From an uncultured Chloroflexota bacterium (GTDB lineage Bacteria > Chloroflexota > Dehalococcoidia > UBA2979): a stretch of 6,548 bases of DNA. Each line of letters begins with the position of its first letter. Position 1 is the stretch's first letter. Below the pieces are notes generated by a model. That model was given only the letters and a program-made list of their open reading frames with translations. It had not been told where the DNA came from and ran no database searches. Of the stretch, positions 1 through 5,332 are shown piece after piece. The stretch lies in assembly GCA_902827055.1 (NCBI GenBank), contig CADEHD010000038.1, positions 1-6,548 of the forward strand, in the 5' to 3' direction. Made by a program: the position numbers and the translations under genes.

Positions 1-1
1 T

Positions 2-418
2 CCCGCCCTGCAGCTCGCCGCCTTCGCCATCACGCTGGTCGCGGCCGTCGAGGACCTGCGGACGCGCCGCATTCGTAACGTGCTCACGGCACCCGCGGTG
101 GTCCTCGCGCTCGCGGGTGCGACGTCCTACCCGAGCGCCGCGCTCGCGCTAGTGGCGGCTCCGCTACCGCTCCTCGCGCTCGCGATCCTGCAACCGGCGG
201 GGATGGGGATGGGTGACGTGAAGCTCGCGGGGGTCGCGGGCGCGCTCGTCGGTCTCCGTGCGGTCCCCGCGTGGTGGATGGCGACGGCGCTGGCGGGGGG
301 GCTACTTGCGGTGATCGCGCTGCTGCGCGGCGGCCGCCGAGGCGCCACGATGGCCTACGGCCCCGCGCTCGTCATGGCGCTGGCCTGGGTGCTCTTCGGC
401 CCGGTCGCGGTCCGCTGA
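2..418 (+). CDS. Prepilin leader peptidase (A24 family), 5' end outside the window
   Basis: An inner-membrane aspartic protease that would cleave the leader of type IV pilin-like or Tad/Flp prepilins. The open frame runs in from the window edge and gives 138 visible residues. Both A24 signatures are present: the first Asp in the E-D-L-R-T-R-R-I-R-N motif (Asp codon 53-55, a variant of the usual D.R.R.IPN with Arg in place of Pro), and the second in G-M-G-M-G-D-V-K (Asp codon 215-217). The rest is several Ala/Leu/Val-rich membrane segments. An internal GTG at 80 could be read as a start, but it would remove the first catalytic Asp, so the gene must begin upstream of base 1. Only a few residues may be missing if this is a short CpaA/TadV-type enzyme; a longer PilD-type enzyme is not excluded. 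No pilin genes are visible here. The gene converges on the hydrolase at 456. Confidence 0.85.
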   Translation, partial: PALQLAAFAITLVAAVEDLRTRRIRNVLTAPAVVLALAGATSYPSAALALVAAPLPLLALAILQPAGMGMGDVKLAGVAGALVGLRAVPAWWMATALAGGLLAVIALLRGGRRGATMAYGPALVMALAWVLFGPVAVR

Positions 419-441
419 TGCCACCCCTTCGCGGGGCGCAA

Positions 442-454
442 GTCCGAGTCGGAC
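442..454. terminator. Possible short bidirectional hairpin between convergent genes
   Basis: The 37-base gap between the two convergent stop codons holds a perfect 5-bp inverted repeat, GTCCG-AGT-CGGAC, one base beyond the hydrolase stop. A 4-bp CCCC/GGGG stem lies at 424-436. Neither is followed by a T-run on either strand, so intrinsic termination is only suggested by position. Confidence 0.25.
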
Positions 455-455
455 G

Positions 456-1265
456 CTAGCCCTCGGCGAGGCGTGCCGTCTCGGCCGCCTCTACGAACGC
501 GACGATCGAGTCGAAGTACAGCCGCTCGCCGACCCACAGCAGGTCGTTGTGACCGGCGTCCGGCACGGTCACGAGCTGCCGAGGCTCGACGGTCATCAAC
601 TCGAACAGCTCGTGCGCGCGCGACACCGGCACGAGGTCGTCGTACTGGCCGTGGATGATCAGCGTCGGGAGGCTGATCGACGCGATCTTCTCGTCGTGCG
701 CCTTCGCCAGCAGGCCGCCCCGCTCGGTGTCCAGCAGCCCGTAGCGCTCGAGCGAGCGCCTGACGTTGCCGGCGCCGCTCTCGATGATTAGCCCGCTGAA
801 GCGGTCCGCGGCCTGCGCAGCGACCTCCAGCGCCGGCTGCGCCCCCATGCTGCGCCCCATGATCCAGCGCGCACCGGTGTAACCCTCGGCGTCGAGGAGC
901 GCGTGGAACGCCGCCGCGATGGGGTGAGCATCTGCCACCAGCGACTCGACGGTGGGGGTGCCGCCGCTGGCGCCGTATCCGCGGAACTCGGCGACGAACA
1001 GGTTCAACCCGCGGTCCTCGTAAATCGAGGAAATGTCGTCGTAGTCGCTGGCGATCTCGCCGTTGCCGTGGAAGTAGAGCAGCGTGGGCCAGGCCGGGTT
1101 CGACCCGAAGAAGCGCGCACCAACGGTGACGCCCTCGGCCACCTCGATCAGCTGATCGCGGGCGCCGTTCGTGGCGGGCCAGAGGTCGTCGCGAGGAAAG
1201 AACATGGACGCCGGCGCCCCGGCGTCGTCCAGGATGCGGTAGTCCGCGGGATCCAGGTAGGCCAT
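456..1265 (-). CDS. Alpha/beta hydrolase, serine hydrolase of the ABHD17/dienelactone-hydrolase-like type
   Basis: A complete 269-residue cytoplasmic alpha/beta hydrolase; no signal peptide is visible. The fold landmarks come in the expected order. The oxyanion-hole strand Y-F-H-G-N-G-E is at residues 64-70, and the E-F-R-G-Y-G-A-S-G strand/loop at 93-101. The nucleophile elbow G-R-S-M-G has Ser139. The acid loop H-G-Q-Y-D-D-L-V-P has Asp209 as the likely acid, and D-A-G-H-N-D has His239. All three triad residues are therefore present and the enzyme is likely active, as an esterase, thioesterase or peptidase; the substrate cannot be read from sequence. The ATG at 1265 is supported by GAGGA (reverse complement of 1271-1275) with a 5-base spacer. 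The gene is transcribed divergently from the crotonase-fold gene across a 197-base gap and convergently with the prepilin peptidase, so it appears monocistronic. Confidence 0.85.
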   Translation of the reverse strand: MAYLDPADYRILDDAGAPASMFFPRDDLWPATNGARDQLIEVAEGVTVGARFFGSNPAWPTLLYFHGNGEIASDYDDISSIYEDRGLNLFVAEFRGYGASGGTPTVESLVADAHPIAAAFHALLDAEGYTGARWIMGRSMGAQPALEVAAQAADRFSGLIIESGAGNVRRSLERYGLLDTERGGLLAKAHDEKIASISLPTLIIHGQYDDLVPVSRAHELFELMTVEPRQLVTVPDAGHNDLLWVGERLYFDSIVAFVEAAETARLAEG

Positions 1266-1426
1266 GCCTGTCCTCGCTGTCTGCTGCGGGCGCCTCGATC
1301 GCGATGAGCGCGCGGGGTGTCGCCGCCGCCCGGTCCCGAGCGTAACAAAGTCGTCGCCCGGGTGCCTCGGAGGCGCCGCGCCAGGGCGCGGTCCGCTGTG
1401 CTCACACGCCTCGATTCCATGCGGAG

Positions 1427-1432
1427 TACAAT
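1427..1432 (+). promoter_or_regulatory. Possible -10 element (TACAAT) for the crotonase-fold gene
   Basis: TACAAT matches the sigma70 -10 consensus at five of six positions and lies 30 bases before the ATG at 1463, leaving a short leader. It is an AT-rich island in GC-rich DNA. No convincing -35 is found 16-18 bases upstream, so the call rests on the -10 alone. Confidence 0.35.
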
Positions 1433-1446
1433 CCGCGCCGCATCCT

Positions 1447-1453
1447 GAGAGGA
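1447..1453 (+). promoter_or_regulatory. Ribosome binding site for the crotonase-fold gene
   Basis: GAGAGGA sits 9 bases before the ATG at 1463 and supports that start over later in-frame ATGs. Confidence 0.6.
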
Positions 1454-1462
1454 ACGCGCCCC

Positions 1463-2299
1463 ATGACGAACTCCACTGCCTCGGCCCCGCCGCAAGACCG
1501 GGCCTTCGAGGGCCTGCACATCGAGCGCGACGGCGCGGTCGGTCGCATCACCCTGAACCGCCCCGAGAAGCTCAACGCCATCCTCCACACGATGATTCAT
1601 GGCATCGACCAGACGGTGGAGGCGTGGGGCAAGGACCCCTCGATTCGCGCCATCGTGATCACGGGGAACGGCCGGGCCTTCTCGTCCGGCGACGACATCG
1701 TCGGAGGCATGGGCGACCGCCCCGGCGACTACGTGTTCGAGCCCACCGGGATGAACACCAACCTCGGTCCGCATCACCACATGGTGAAGACGATCCTGTC
1801 GGCTCCGAAGCCGGTCATCGCGGCGCTGAACGGCCGCACGCATGGCGCCGGATGGGTGACGGCGCTTGCCTGCGACTTCCGCGTCGCGCGCTCGGATGCG
1901 CTGATCGGCGACATCCGCTCGGGCAAGGCGATCTTCGCCGGGCAGACCGTCCCGCTCATCCTCCCGAGGCTGATCGGGCAGTCGCGGGCGATGGACATCC
2001 TGATCACGGGTCGGGTGTTCGACGCCATCGAGGCGGAGCGCTACGGCATCGTGCAGCGTGTCTGGGCTCCGGAGGACTGGGACCGCGAGCTGGCGGCGTT
2101 CATCGATGAGCTCGCGAACGGACCGACGGTCACGTATGCGGCGTGGAAGCTGACGGTGAACCGCTCCGTGCTGAACGAGCTCGACGCCTACACCGACTAC
2201 GAGCGCCGGCTCGCCGCCATCGCGGGCGCCTCCGCTGACGTCGAGGAGGGCCGCAACTCCTTCCGCGAGAAGCGCGCGCCGATTTTCCAGGGGCGCTGA
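1463..2299 (+). CDS. Enoyl-CoA hydratase/isomerase (crotonase) superfamily protein with altered catalytic residues
   Basis: A complete 278-residue protein of normal crotonase length, expected to bind a CoA thioester in the cytoplasm. Family landmarks: the early strand I-T-L-N-R-P-E-K-L-N-A at residues 29-39; the first oxyanion loop A-F-S-S-G-D-D-I at 72-79; the second oxyanion region L-N-G-R-T-H-G-A-G-W at 122-131; A-L-A-C-D-F-R-V-A at 134-142; and L-P-R-L-I-G at 167-172. When I align this by eye with mitochondrial enoyl-CoA hydratase (Glu144 and Glu164), the first Glu position is Val132 and the second is Arg152. The standard hydratase acid/base pair is therefore absent, and I would not call it a hydratase. 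It could be an isomerase, hydrolase or other crotonase reaction using different residues. The start is supported by the GAGAGGA site. The gene is followed 65 bases later by a small membrane protein on the same strand that seems to have its own promoter. Confidence 0.85.
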   Translation: MTNSTASAPPQDRAFEGLHIERDGAVGRITLNRPEKLNAILHTMIHGIDQTVEAWGKDPSIRAIVITGNGRAFSSGDDIVGGMGDRPGDYVFEPTGMNTNLGPHHHMVKTILSAPKPVIAALNGRTHGAGWVTALACDFRVARSDALIGDIRSGKAIFAGQTVPLILPRLIGQSRAMDILITGRVFDAIEAERYGIVQRVWAPEDWDRELAAFIDELANGPTVTYAAWKLTVNRSVLNELDAYTDYERRLAAIAGASADVEEGRNSFREKRAPIFQGR

Positions 2300-2313
2300 C
2301 GCCCCGGTATTAT
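2284..2313 (+). promoter_or_regulatory. Possible sigma70-type promoter for the small membrane protein
   Basis: TTTCCA (2284-2289, four of six to TTGACA) and TATTAT (2308-2313, five of six to TATAAT) are separated by 18 bases. The element overlaps the end of the crotonase-fold gene. It would start transcription near 2320, some 45 bases before the ATG at 2365. Confidence 0.4.
2290..2305 (+). terminator. Possible hairpin over the crotonase-gene stop codon
   Basis: GGGGCG-CTGA-CGCCCC is a perfect 6-bp stem with a 4-base loop, and the loop contains the TGA stop. The bases after it are GGTATTATGG, with no T-run. It may be a weak terminator or attenuator, or chance in GC-rich DNA. It also lies within the spacer of the candidate promoter above. 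Confidence 0.3.
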
Positions 2314-2364
2314 GGACGTTCGATACTGATCCGCGCGCAACGGCAATGAACGGGGAGTCACACG

Positions 2365-2664
2365 ATGGCAACAACGTTGCTGCGTCAACCGCTCGCGTGG
2401 CTCCCCCTCGCGATGTCGGGCGCGGCACTCGCGCTCGTGCTCGGGTACCTCGGGCGGTTCGGCATCACCGAGGCAGCGCCTGGCGCCGACGAGGGCGCCA
2501 CGGCGCGCCTCTTTCAGCTGTTGCTGCTCGCTCAGCTGCCAGTGATCGCGGCGCAGCTCGCAGTGAACGCGCCGCGCCATACCCTTCGTGCGGTCGAGGT
2601 GGCAGCGCTTCACGCCGCTGCGGCGGCGCTTCCTGTGGTGCTCATCCTCTGGCTGGAGTCGTAG
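2365..2664 (+). CDS. Small membrane protein with three predicted transmembrane segments, unknown function
   Basis: I do not recognise a family for this 99-residue protein. It has three hydrophobic stretches, at about residues 10-29, 49-67 and 76-97. A short polar loop at 35-48 (T-E-A-A-P-G-A-D-E-G) follows the first, and P-R-H-T-L-R lies between the second and third. It ends in L-W-L-E-S. There is no catalytic or metal-binding motif. The ATG at 2365 has a clear GGGGAG Shine-Dalgarno (2352-2357) with a 7-base spacer, and third positions are strongly G/C, both of which support a real gene. It lies downstream of the crotonase-fold gene on the same strand and converges on the SDR pair, with a long hairpin in the gap. 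Confidence 0.7.
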   Translation: MATTLLRQPLAWLPLAMSGAALALVLGYLGRFGITEAAPGADEGATARLFQLLLLAQLPVIAAQLAVNAPRHTLRAVEVAALHAAAAALPVVLILWLES

Positions 2665-2700
2665 TCCCAACACCCTGAGACGCGTGCTGGTACGGCAGCA

Positions 2701-2736
2701 CCGACAGCGCCTCGCGCGTTGCGAGGCAGCTGTCGG
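2701..2736. terminator. Long GC-rich hairpin between convergent genes, probable bidirectional terminator
   Basis: CCGACAGC (2701-2708) pairs with GCTGTCGG (2729-2736), and GCCTCGC (2709-2715) pairs with GCGAGGC (2721-2727). This gives 15 bp with one bulged A at 2728 and a GCGTT loop. Past one A/C mismatch, three more pairs (2697-2699 with 2738-2740) can form. It lies in the 89-base gap between the stops of the small membrane protein and the second SDR. There is no T-run on either side, so Rho-independent termination is plausible but not certain. Confidence 0.5.
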
Positions 2737-2753
2737 CGCTCATGGTCGATTCC

Positions 2754-3695
2754 CTAGCTGGCGGCAGCCGCCGGGGTCTGCGGCGGACCCTGCATCCGCT
2801 GCATCGGGTAGCCGCCCATGCCGAGCGTGACGTCCCAGATGTCAAACATGTGGTCGATGTCCTGGAACGGCGACTCGCTGTAGAGGACGCGCTCCACGGT
2901 CGGCTGGCTGTACAGCGACACGCGGTGGCCCGTGCCACCGAACATGCAGCCGCTCGCCACGCCACCCTCGTCCGAGGCCAGCCACACCGCCAGCGGCGCG
3001 AGGTTGCGCGGGTCTCGAGTGGTGCCTCCCGCCGACAGGCTCGGCGCCGGCTCGTCTCGGCCGACTGCAAGCCCGCGGTCGGTCATGCGCGTGGAGGCCA
3101 GCGGTGCGATCACGTTGCACGTGACCCCGTAGCGCTCGAGCGCCCGCGCGTTCGAGCGCATGAGCCCCAGCTTGCCCGCGTGCGCCGCGGAGTAGTTCGG
3201 TTGCCCCGCTGCGCCGTAGATACCGGCGTCGGAGGTGAAGTAGATGATGCGACCGCCCCGCGTGCGCTCCTGCCGCCAGTAGATCGCCGCGAACTTCGTG
3301 GGGGCGAAGCAGCCCTTCAGGTGCGCGCGCACCAGGCCGTCCCACTCCTCCTCGGTCTGGTTGAAGATCATGCGCTCGCGCAGGATGCCGTGCGCGCAGC
3401 ACAGGATGTCCAGCCCGCCGTAAGTGTCGATGGCGGTGCGGACGGTCTGCTCGGCGGTATCCATGTCGGCGATATCACCGACGATGCTGATCGCCTCCCC
3501 ACCCGCCGCCTTGATCTCGTCGACCACGGCGTTCACGCGGGAGGAGTCCATCCCCATGCGCCCCTCGACGTCGGCGCCGGTGTCCGCGACCACGACCTTC
3601 GCGCCCTCGGCCGCGTAGGTCTTCGCAATCCAGCTTCCCATGCCGCCCGCCCCGCCCGTGACGATGGCGACCTTACCCTCGAGATGTCCTGGCAT
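2754..3695 (-). CDS. SDR-family dehydrogenase, MFE-2-like, downstream paralogue; YxxxH at the active site
   Basis: A 313-residue NAD(P)-dependent oxidoreductase homologue resembling the 3-hydroxyacyl-CoA dehydrogenase part of type-2 multifunctional enzyme. It has the Rossmann glycine motif T-G-G-A-G-G-M-G-S-W at residues 13-22 and Asp38 after the second strand, which favours NAD. The family insertion G-R-M-G-M-D-S-S-R-V-N-A-V-V-D-E-I-K is at 45-62. G-I-L-R-E-R-M is at 103-109, H-L-K-G at 125-128, and I-A-P-L-A-S-T-R-M-T-D at 196-206. Active-site Ser155 and Tyr168 are kept, but the Lys four residues after Tyr is His172 (codon 3180-3182), and the NNAG motif reads C-A-H-G. I chose the ATG at 3695 because it aligns with the paralogue's start. 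It has a purine-rich AGAGAAG upstream and gives the same 313-residue length. An ATG at 3776 would overlap the previous gene and add 27 unrelated residues. It probably forms an operon with the gene 49 bases upstream. The C-terminal 100 residues diverge most and end in a Pro/Ala-rich tail. Confidence 0.88.
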   Translation of the reverse strand: MPGHLEGKVAIVTGGAGGMGSWIAKTYAAEGAKVVVADTGADVEGRMGMDSSRVNAVVDEIKAAGGEAISIVGDIADMDTAEQTVRTAIDTYGGLDILCCAHGILRERMIFNQTEEEWDGLVRAHLKGCFAPTKFAAIYWRQERTRGGRIIYFTSDAGIYGAAGQPNYSAAHAGKLGLMRSNARALERYGVTCNVIAPLASTRMTDRGLAVGRDEPAPSLSAGGTTRDPRNLAPLAVWLASDEGGVASGCMFGGTGHRVSLYSQPTVERVLYSESPFQDIDHMFDIWDVTLGMGGYPMQRMQGPPQTPAAAAS

Positions 3696-3708
3696 CGTGT
3701 CTTCTCTT

Positions 3709-3742
3709 TCGGCTGTCTCGGCTGTCGCGATGCTCGGCTGGC
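3709..3742. repeat. Tandem 9-bp direct repeat between the two SDR genes
   Basis: TCGGCTGTC occurs twice back to back (3709-3717 and 3718-3726). A third partial copy, TCGGCTGGC, is at 3734-3742. The repeats fill most of the 49-base spacer between the paralogous genes, just upstream of the downstream gene's purine-rich ribosome binding region. Replication slippage is the simplest explanation. Confidence 0.55.
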
Positions 3743-3744
3743 GA

Positions 3745-4686
3745 CTAGCGTCCCGGGGGCGCGGCCTCGCGCTCACGGCGCCAGCCGCCCGGAGGCGCGA
3801 ACTCCTCGGGCCGGAAGTTCTCGCGCATCACTTTGAACAGCGAATCGACGTTCCACAGGGGCTCCTGCGAGAACACCGAGCGGTCCCAGGTCGGCTCGCG
3901 GTACATCGTGATGCGGTGCCCGCCCACGCCGAACGTGCGCCCGGTGATCGCCGCCCCACGGTCCGAGGCGAGATACACAATCGAGGGGATGGCGTTCATC
4001 GGGTCGCGCGCCGTCCCCGCCGCCGACTCGCTCGGAGGCGGCGCGTCGCGGTCGATCCCACGGTTGCGGTCGGTCATGCGGGTCGCCGCGCCGGGCGCGA
4101 TGCAGTTCGAGGTCACGCCGTAGCGCGCCAGCGCCTGCGCGTTCGACAGTGACAGTCCGATCTTGGCCTGGTGCGCCGCCGAGTAGTTCGGCTGTCCGGC
4201 CTCGCCGTTCACGCCCGCTCCGGAGGTGAAGTAGATGATCCGCCCGCCGCGGGTCCGCTCCTGGCGCCAGTAAATCGAGGCGAACTTGGTCGGTGCGAAG
4301 ACGCCCTTGAGGTGCGACTTCATCACGGCGTCCCAGTCGTCCTCCTCCATGTTGAAGATCATGCGCTCGCGCAGAATGCCGTGCGCGCACACGAGGATGT
4401 CGAGTCCCCCGTACGTGTCGATGGCGGTCTTCACGAGGTTCTCGGCGACGTCCATCTCGGAGATGTCGCCCACCGCCGAGATCGCCTCGCCCCCGTTCGC
4501 CTTGATCTCGTCAACCACCGCGTTGACCCTCGAGGGGTCCATGCCCATGCGGCCCTCGACGTCCGCGCCGGTGTCCGCAACCACGACCTTCGCGCCGTTC
4601 TGCGCGAAGATCTTGCAGATCCAGCTCCCCATGCCACCGGCGCCGCCGGTGACGATCGCCACTTTGCCATCCAGGTGTTTTGCCAT
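3745..4686 (-). CDS. SDR-family dehydrogenase, MFE-2-like, upstream paralogue; YxxxH at the active site
   Basis: A 313-residue first gene of the tandem SDR pair. The cofactor motif T-G-G-A-G-G-M-G-S-W is at residues 13-22, Asp38 follows the second strand (NAD preference expected), and G-D-I is at 73-75. The long loop with G-R-M-G-M-D at 45-50, G-I-L-R-E-R-M at 103-109, and I-A-P-G-A-A-T-R-M-T-D at 196-206 are typical of MFE-2/hydroxyacyl-CoA dehydrogenase relatives rather than small classical SDRs. Ser155 and Tyr168 of the catalytic set are present. The YxxxK lysine is His172 (codon 4171-4173, CAC) and NNAG is C-A-H-G. By my count 162 of the first 206 residues match the downstream paralogue; the remainder is far less similar. 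The ATG at 4686 has GGAGG seven bases upstream (reverse complement of 4694-4698) and a good promoter before it. The role is probably oxidation or reduction of a hydroxyacyl-CoA-like substrate, but activity without the Lys is uncertain. Confidence 0.9.
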   Translation of the reverse strand: MAKHLDGKVAIVTGGAGGMGSWICKIFAQNGAKVVVADTGADVEGRMGMDPSRVNAVVDEIKANGGEAISAVGDISEMDVAENLVKTAIDTYGGLDILVCAHGILRERMIFNMEEDDWDAVMKSHLKGVFAPTKFASIYWRQERTRGGRIIYFTSGAGVNGEAGQPNYSAAHQAKIGLSLSNAQALARYGVTSNCIAPGAATRMTDRNRGIDRDAPPPSESAAGTARDPMNAIPSIVYLASDRGAAITGRTFGVGGHRITMYREPTWDRSVFSQEPLWNVDSLFKVMRENFRPEEFAPPGGWRREREAAPPGR

Positions 4687-4709
4687 GCGCTGGCCTCCAA
4701 TCGCGGCGG

Positions 4710-4738
4710 AATCTAGTCCCGTAATCGAGGCGAGTCAA
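4710..4738 (-). promoter_or_regulatory. Sigma70-type promoter for the tandem SDR genes
   Basis: Read on the minus strand, TTGACT (4733-4738) is followed after exactly 17 bases by TAGATT (4710-4715), giving five of six and four of six consensus matches. Transcription would start near 4703, leaving a leader of under 20 bases that contains the GGAGG Shine-Dalgarno. This is the best promoter match in the window, and it stands out from the GC-rich surroundings. Confidence 0.6.
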
Positions 4739-5013
4739 TCACATCGTTGTTCGAGTGAGACCGACAGCCCGCGAGGGCAACTGGCGCGCGCACCCAGACC
4801 GCAAACGACTCGGAGTGCGGGCGGGGGTGAGGGTGTAGCCGGAGCATCACCCAGCAATGAGGAGTGATCGTGCGCCTGTCGCGAGTCAGGACCGTGACGA
4901 GGTCGTCCGGTGGTCATGAGGTCGACTGTTGCCGTGCGCGCACTCGAGACGGCGCTCCGAGGCGTGCGGGCTGGGCCCACGGCACGTGTCCGCTAAACTG
5001 GGCCGCACCTCGA
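4739..5013. other. Intergenic stretch between the SDR promoter and tRNA-Gln, no gene seen
   Basis: About 275 bases between the divergent SDR promoter and the tRNA. The short open frames here have unconvincing composition, and one starting at GTG 4870 runs into the tRNA, so none is called. The only element I can suggest is TAAACT at 4994-4999, which could be a -10 for the tRNA. It lies 14 bases before the mature 5' end and has no clear -35. Confidence 0.5.
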
Positions 5014-5087
5014 TGCCGGGTGGTGTAACGGTAGCACCGGGGACTTTGAATCCTCTTGTCTAGGTTCGAATCCTAGCCCGGCAGCCA
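5014..5087 (+). tRNA. tRNA-Gln (anticodon UUG)
   Basis: A complete 74-base tRNA. The acceptor TGCCGGG (5014-5020) pairs with CCCGGCA (5077-5083). The D arm is GTG/CAC with a GG-containing loop (5023-5037). The anticodon stem is GGGGA/TCCTC with one G-U pair, and the loop CTTTGAA carries TTG at 5046-5048. The variable loop is TTGT, and the T arm is CTAGG-TTCGAAT-CCTAG (5060-5076). The discriminator is G and CCA is encoded (5085-5087). UUG anticodon tRNA-Gln reads CAA and, by wobble, CAG. It stands alone, with no neighbouring tRNA or rRNA. Confidence 0.97.
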
Positions 5088-5126
5088 GTGTTCTCGACTC
5101 GGCATCGCCGCCCTTGCCCCTGGCTC

Positions 5127-5143
5127 GATGTCTTCGAGACGTC
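5127..5143. terminator. Possible bidirectional hairpin between tRNA-Gln and the small membrane gene
   Basis: GATGTCT (5127-5133) pairs with AGACGTC (5137-5143) around a TCG loop: seven pairs including one G-U. It lies 39 bases after the tRNA and 34 bases beyond the stop of the convergent small gene. No T-run follows on either strand. Confidence 0.35.
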
Positions 5144-5177
5144 ACGGTCGCATGGAGTCGTGCCGCGGTCGTCCGCG

Positions 5178-5327
5178 CTATACGACTCGCCGACCCTGGA
5201 TCACCCGCACCAGTACCGAGATGACGGCGATGACCAGCAGCACGTGGACGAAGCCGTTCATGGTGTTCGATGTCACCACCCCGAGCAGCCAGAGCACGAT
5301 CAGGATCGCCGCGATTGTCCAGAGCAC
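5178..5327 (-). CDS. Small hydrophobic membrane protein, lmo0937 family-like (49 aa)
   Basis: A 49-residue protein read from a GTG start. It begins (M)-L-W-T-I-A-A-I-L-I-V-L-W-L-L-G, continues T-M-N-G-F-V-H-V-L-L-V-I-A-V, and ends V-I-Q-G-R-R-V-V. Two membrane helices (about residues 4-18 and 27-43) flank a short polar turn containing N-T-M-N-G-F, and there is a basic C-terminal end. This is the recognisable pattern of the lmo0937 family of roughly 50-residue membrane proteins (helix, G-x-x-x-x-x-T-M-G-G-x-x-H, helix, G-R-x). Their function is unknown, although they are often found near stress-related genes. The start is fixed by an almost perfect Shine-Dalgarno, AAAGGAGG (reverse complement of 5333-5340), five bases before the GTG. 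The longer open frames on the opposite strand here are shadows. The gene converges on tRNA-Gln. Confidence 0.82.
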   Translation of the reverse strand: MLWTIAAILIVLWLLGVVTSNTMNGFVHVLLVIAVISVLVRVIQGRRVV

Positions 5328-5332
5328 CGCGT

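Noticed and set aside
1148..2428. Long minus-strand open frame (426 codons) across the crotonase-fold gene
   Set aside because: It is antisense to a clear crotonase homologue and overlaps the hydrolase start. Its Arg/Ala/Asp-rich composition is typical of the shadow frame in GC-rich DNA.
2642..2742. 33-codon minus-strand open frame with an AGGGA-like site upstream
   Set aside because: Much of it is encoded by the hairpin at 2701-2736 and it overlaps the end of the small membrane protein gene. No recognisable features.
3696..3776. Upstream ATG at 3776 for the second SDR
   Set aside because: It would overlap the end of the first SDR and add 27 residues that have no counterpart in the paralogue. 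The ATG at 3695 aligns exactly with the paralogue's start.
2742..3836. Plus-strand open frame of 364 codons over the downstream SDR
   Set aside because: It is antisense to a gene with complete SDR motifs; composition is His/Arg/Val-rich with no recognisable domain.
4870..5028. Plus-strand GTG open frame preceded by GAGGAG
   Set aside because: It runs into the tRNA-Gln gene and its composition (Arg/Cys-rich, no hydrophobic or domain pattern) does not look coding.
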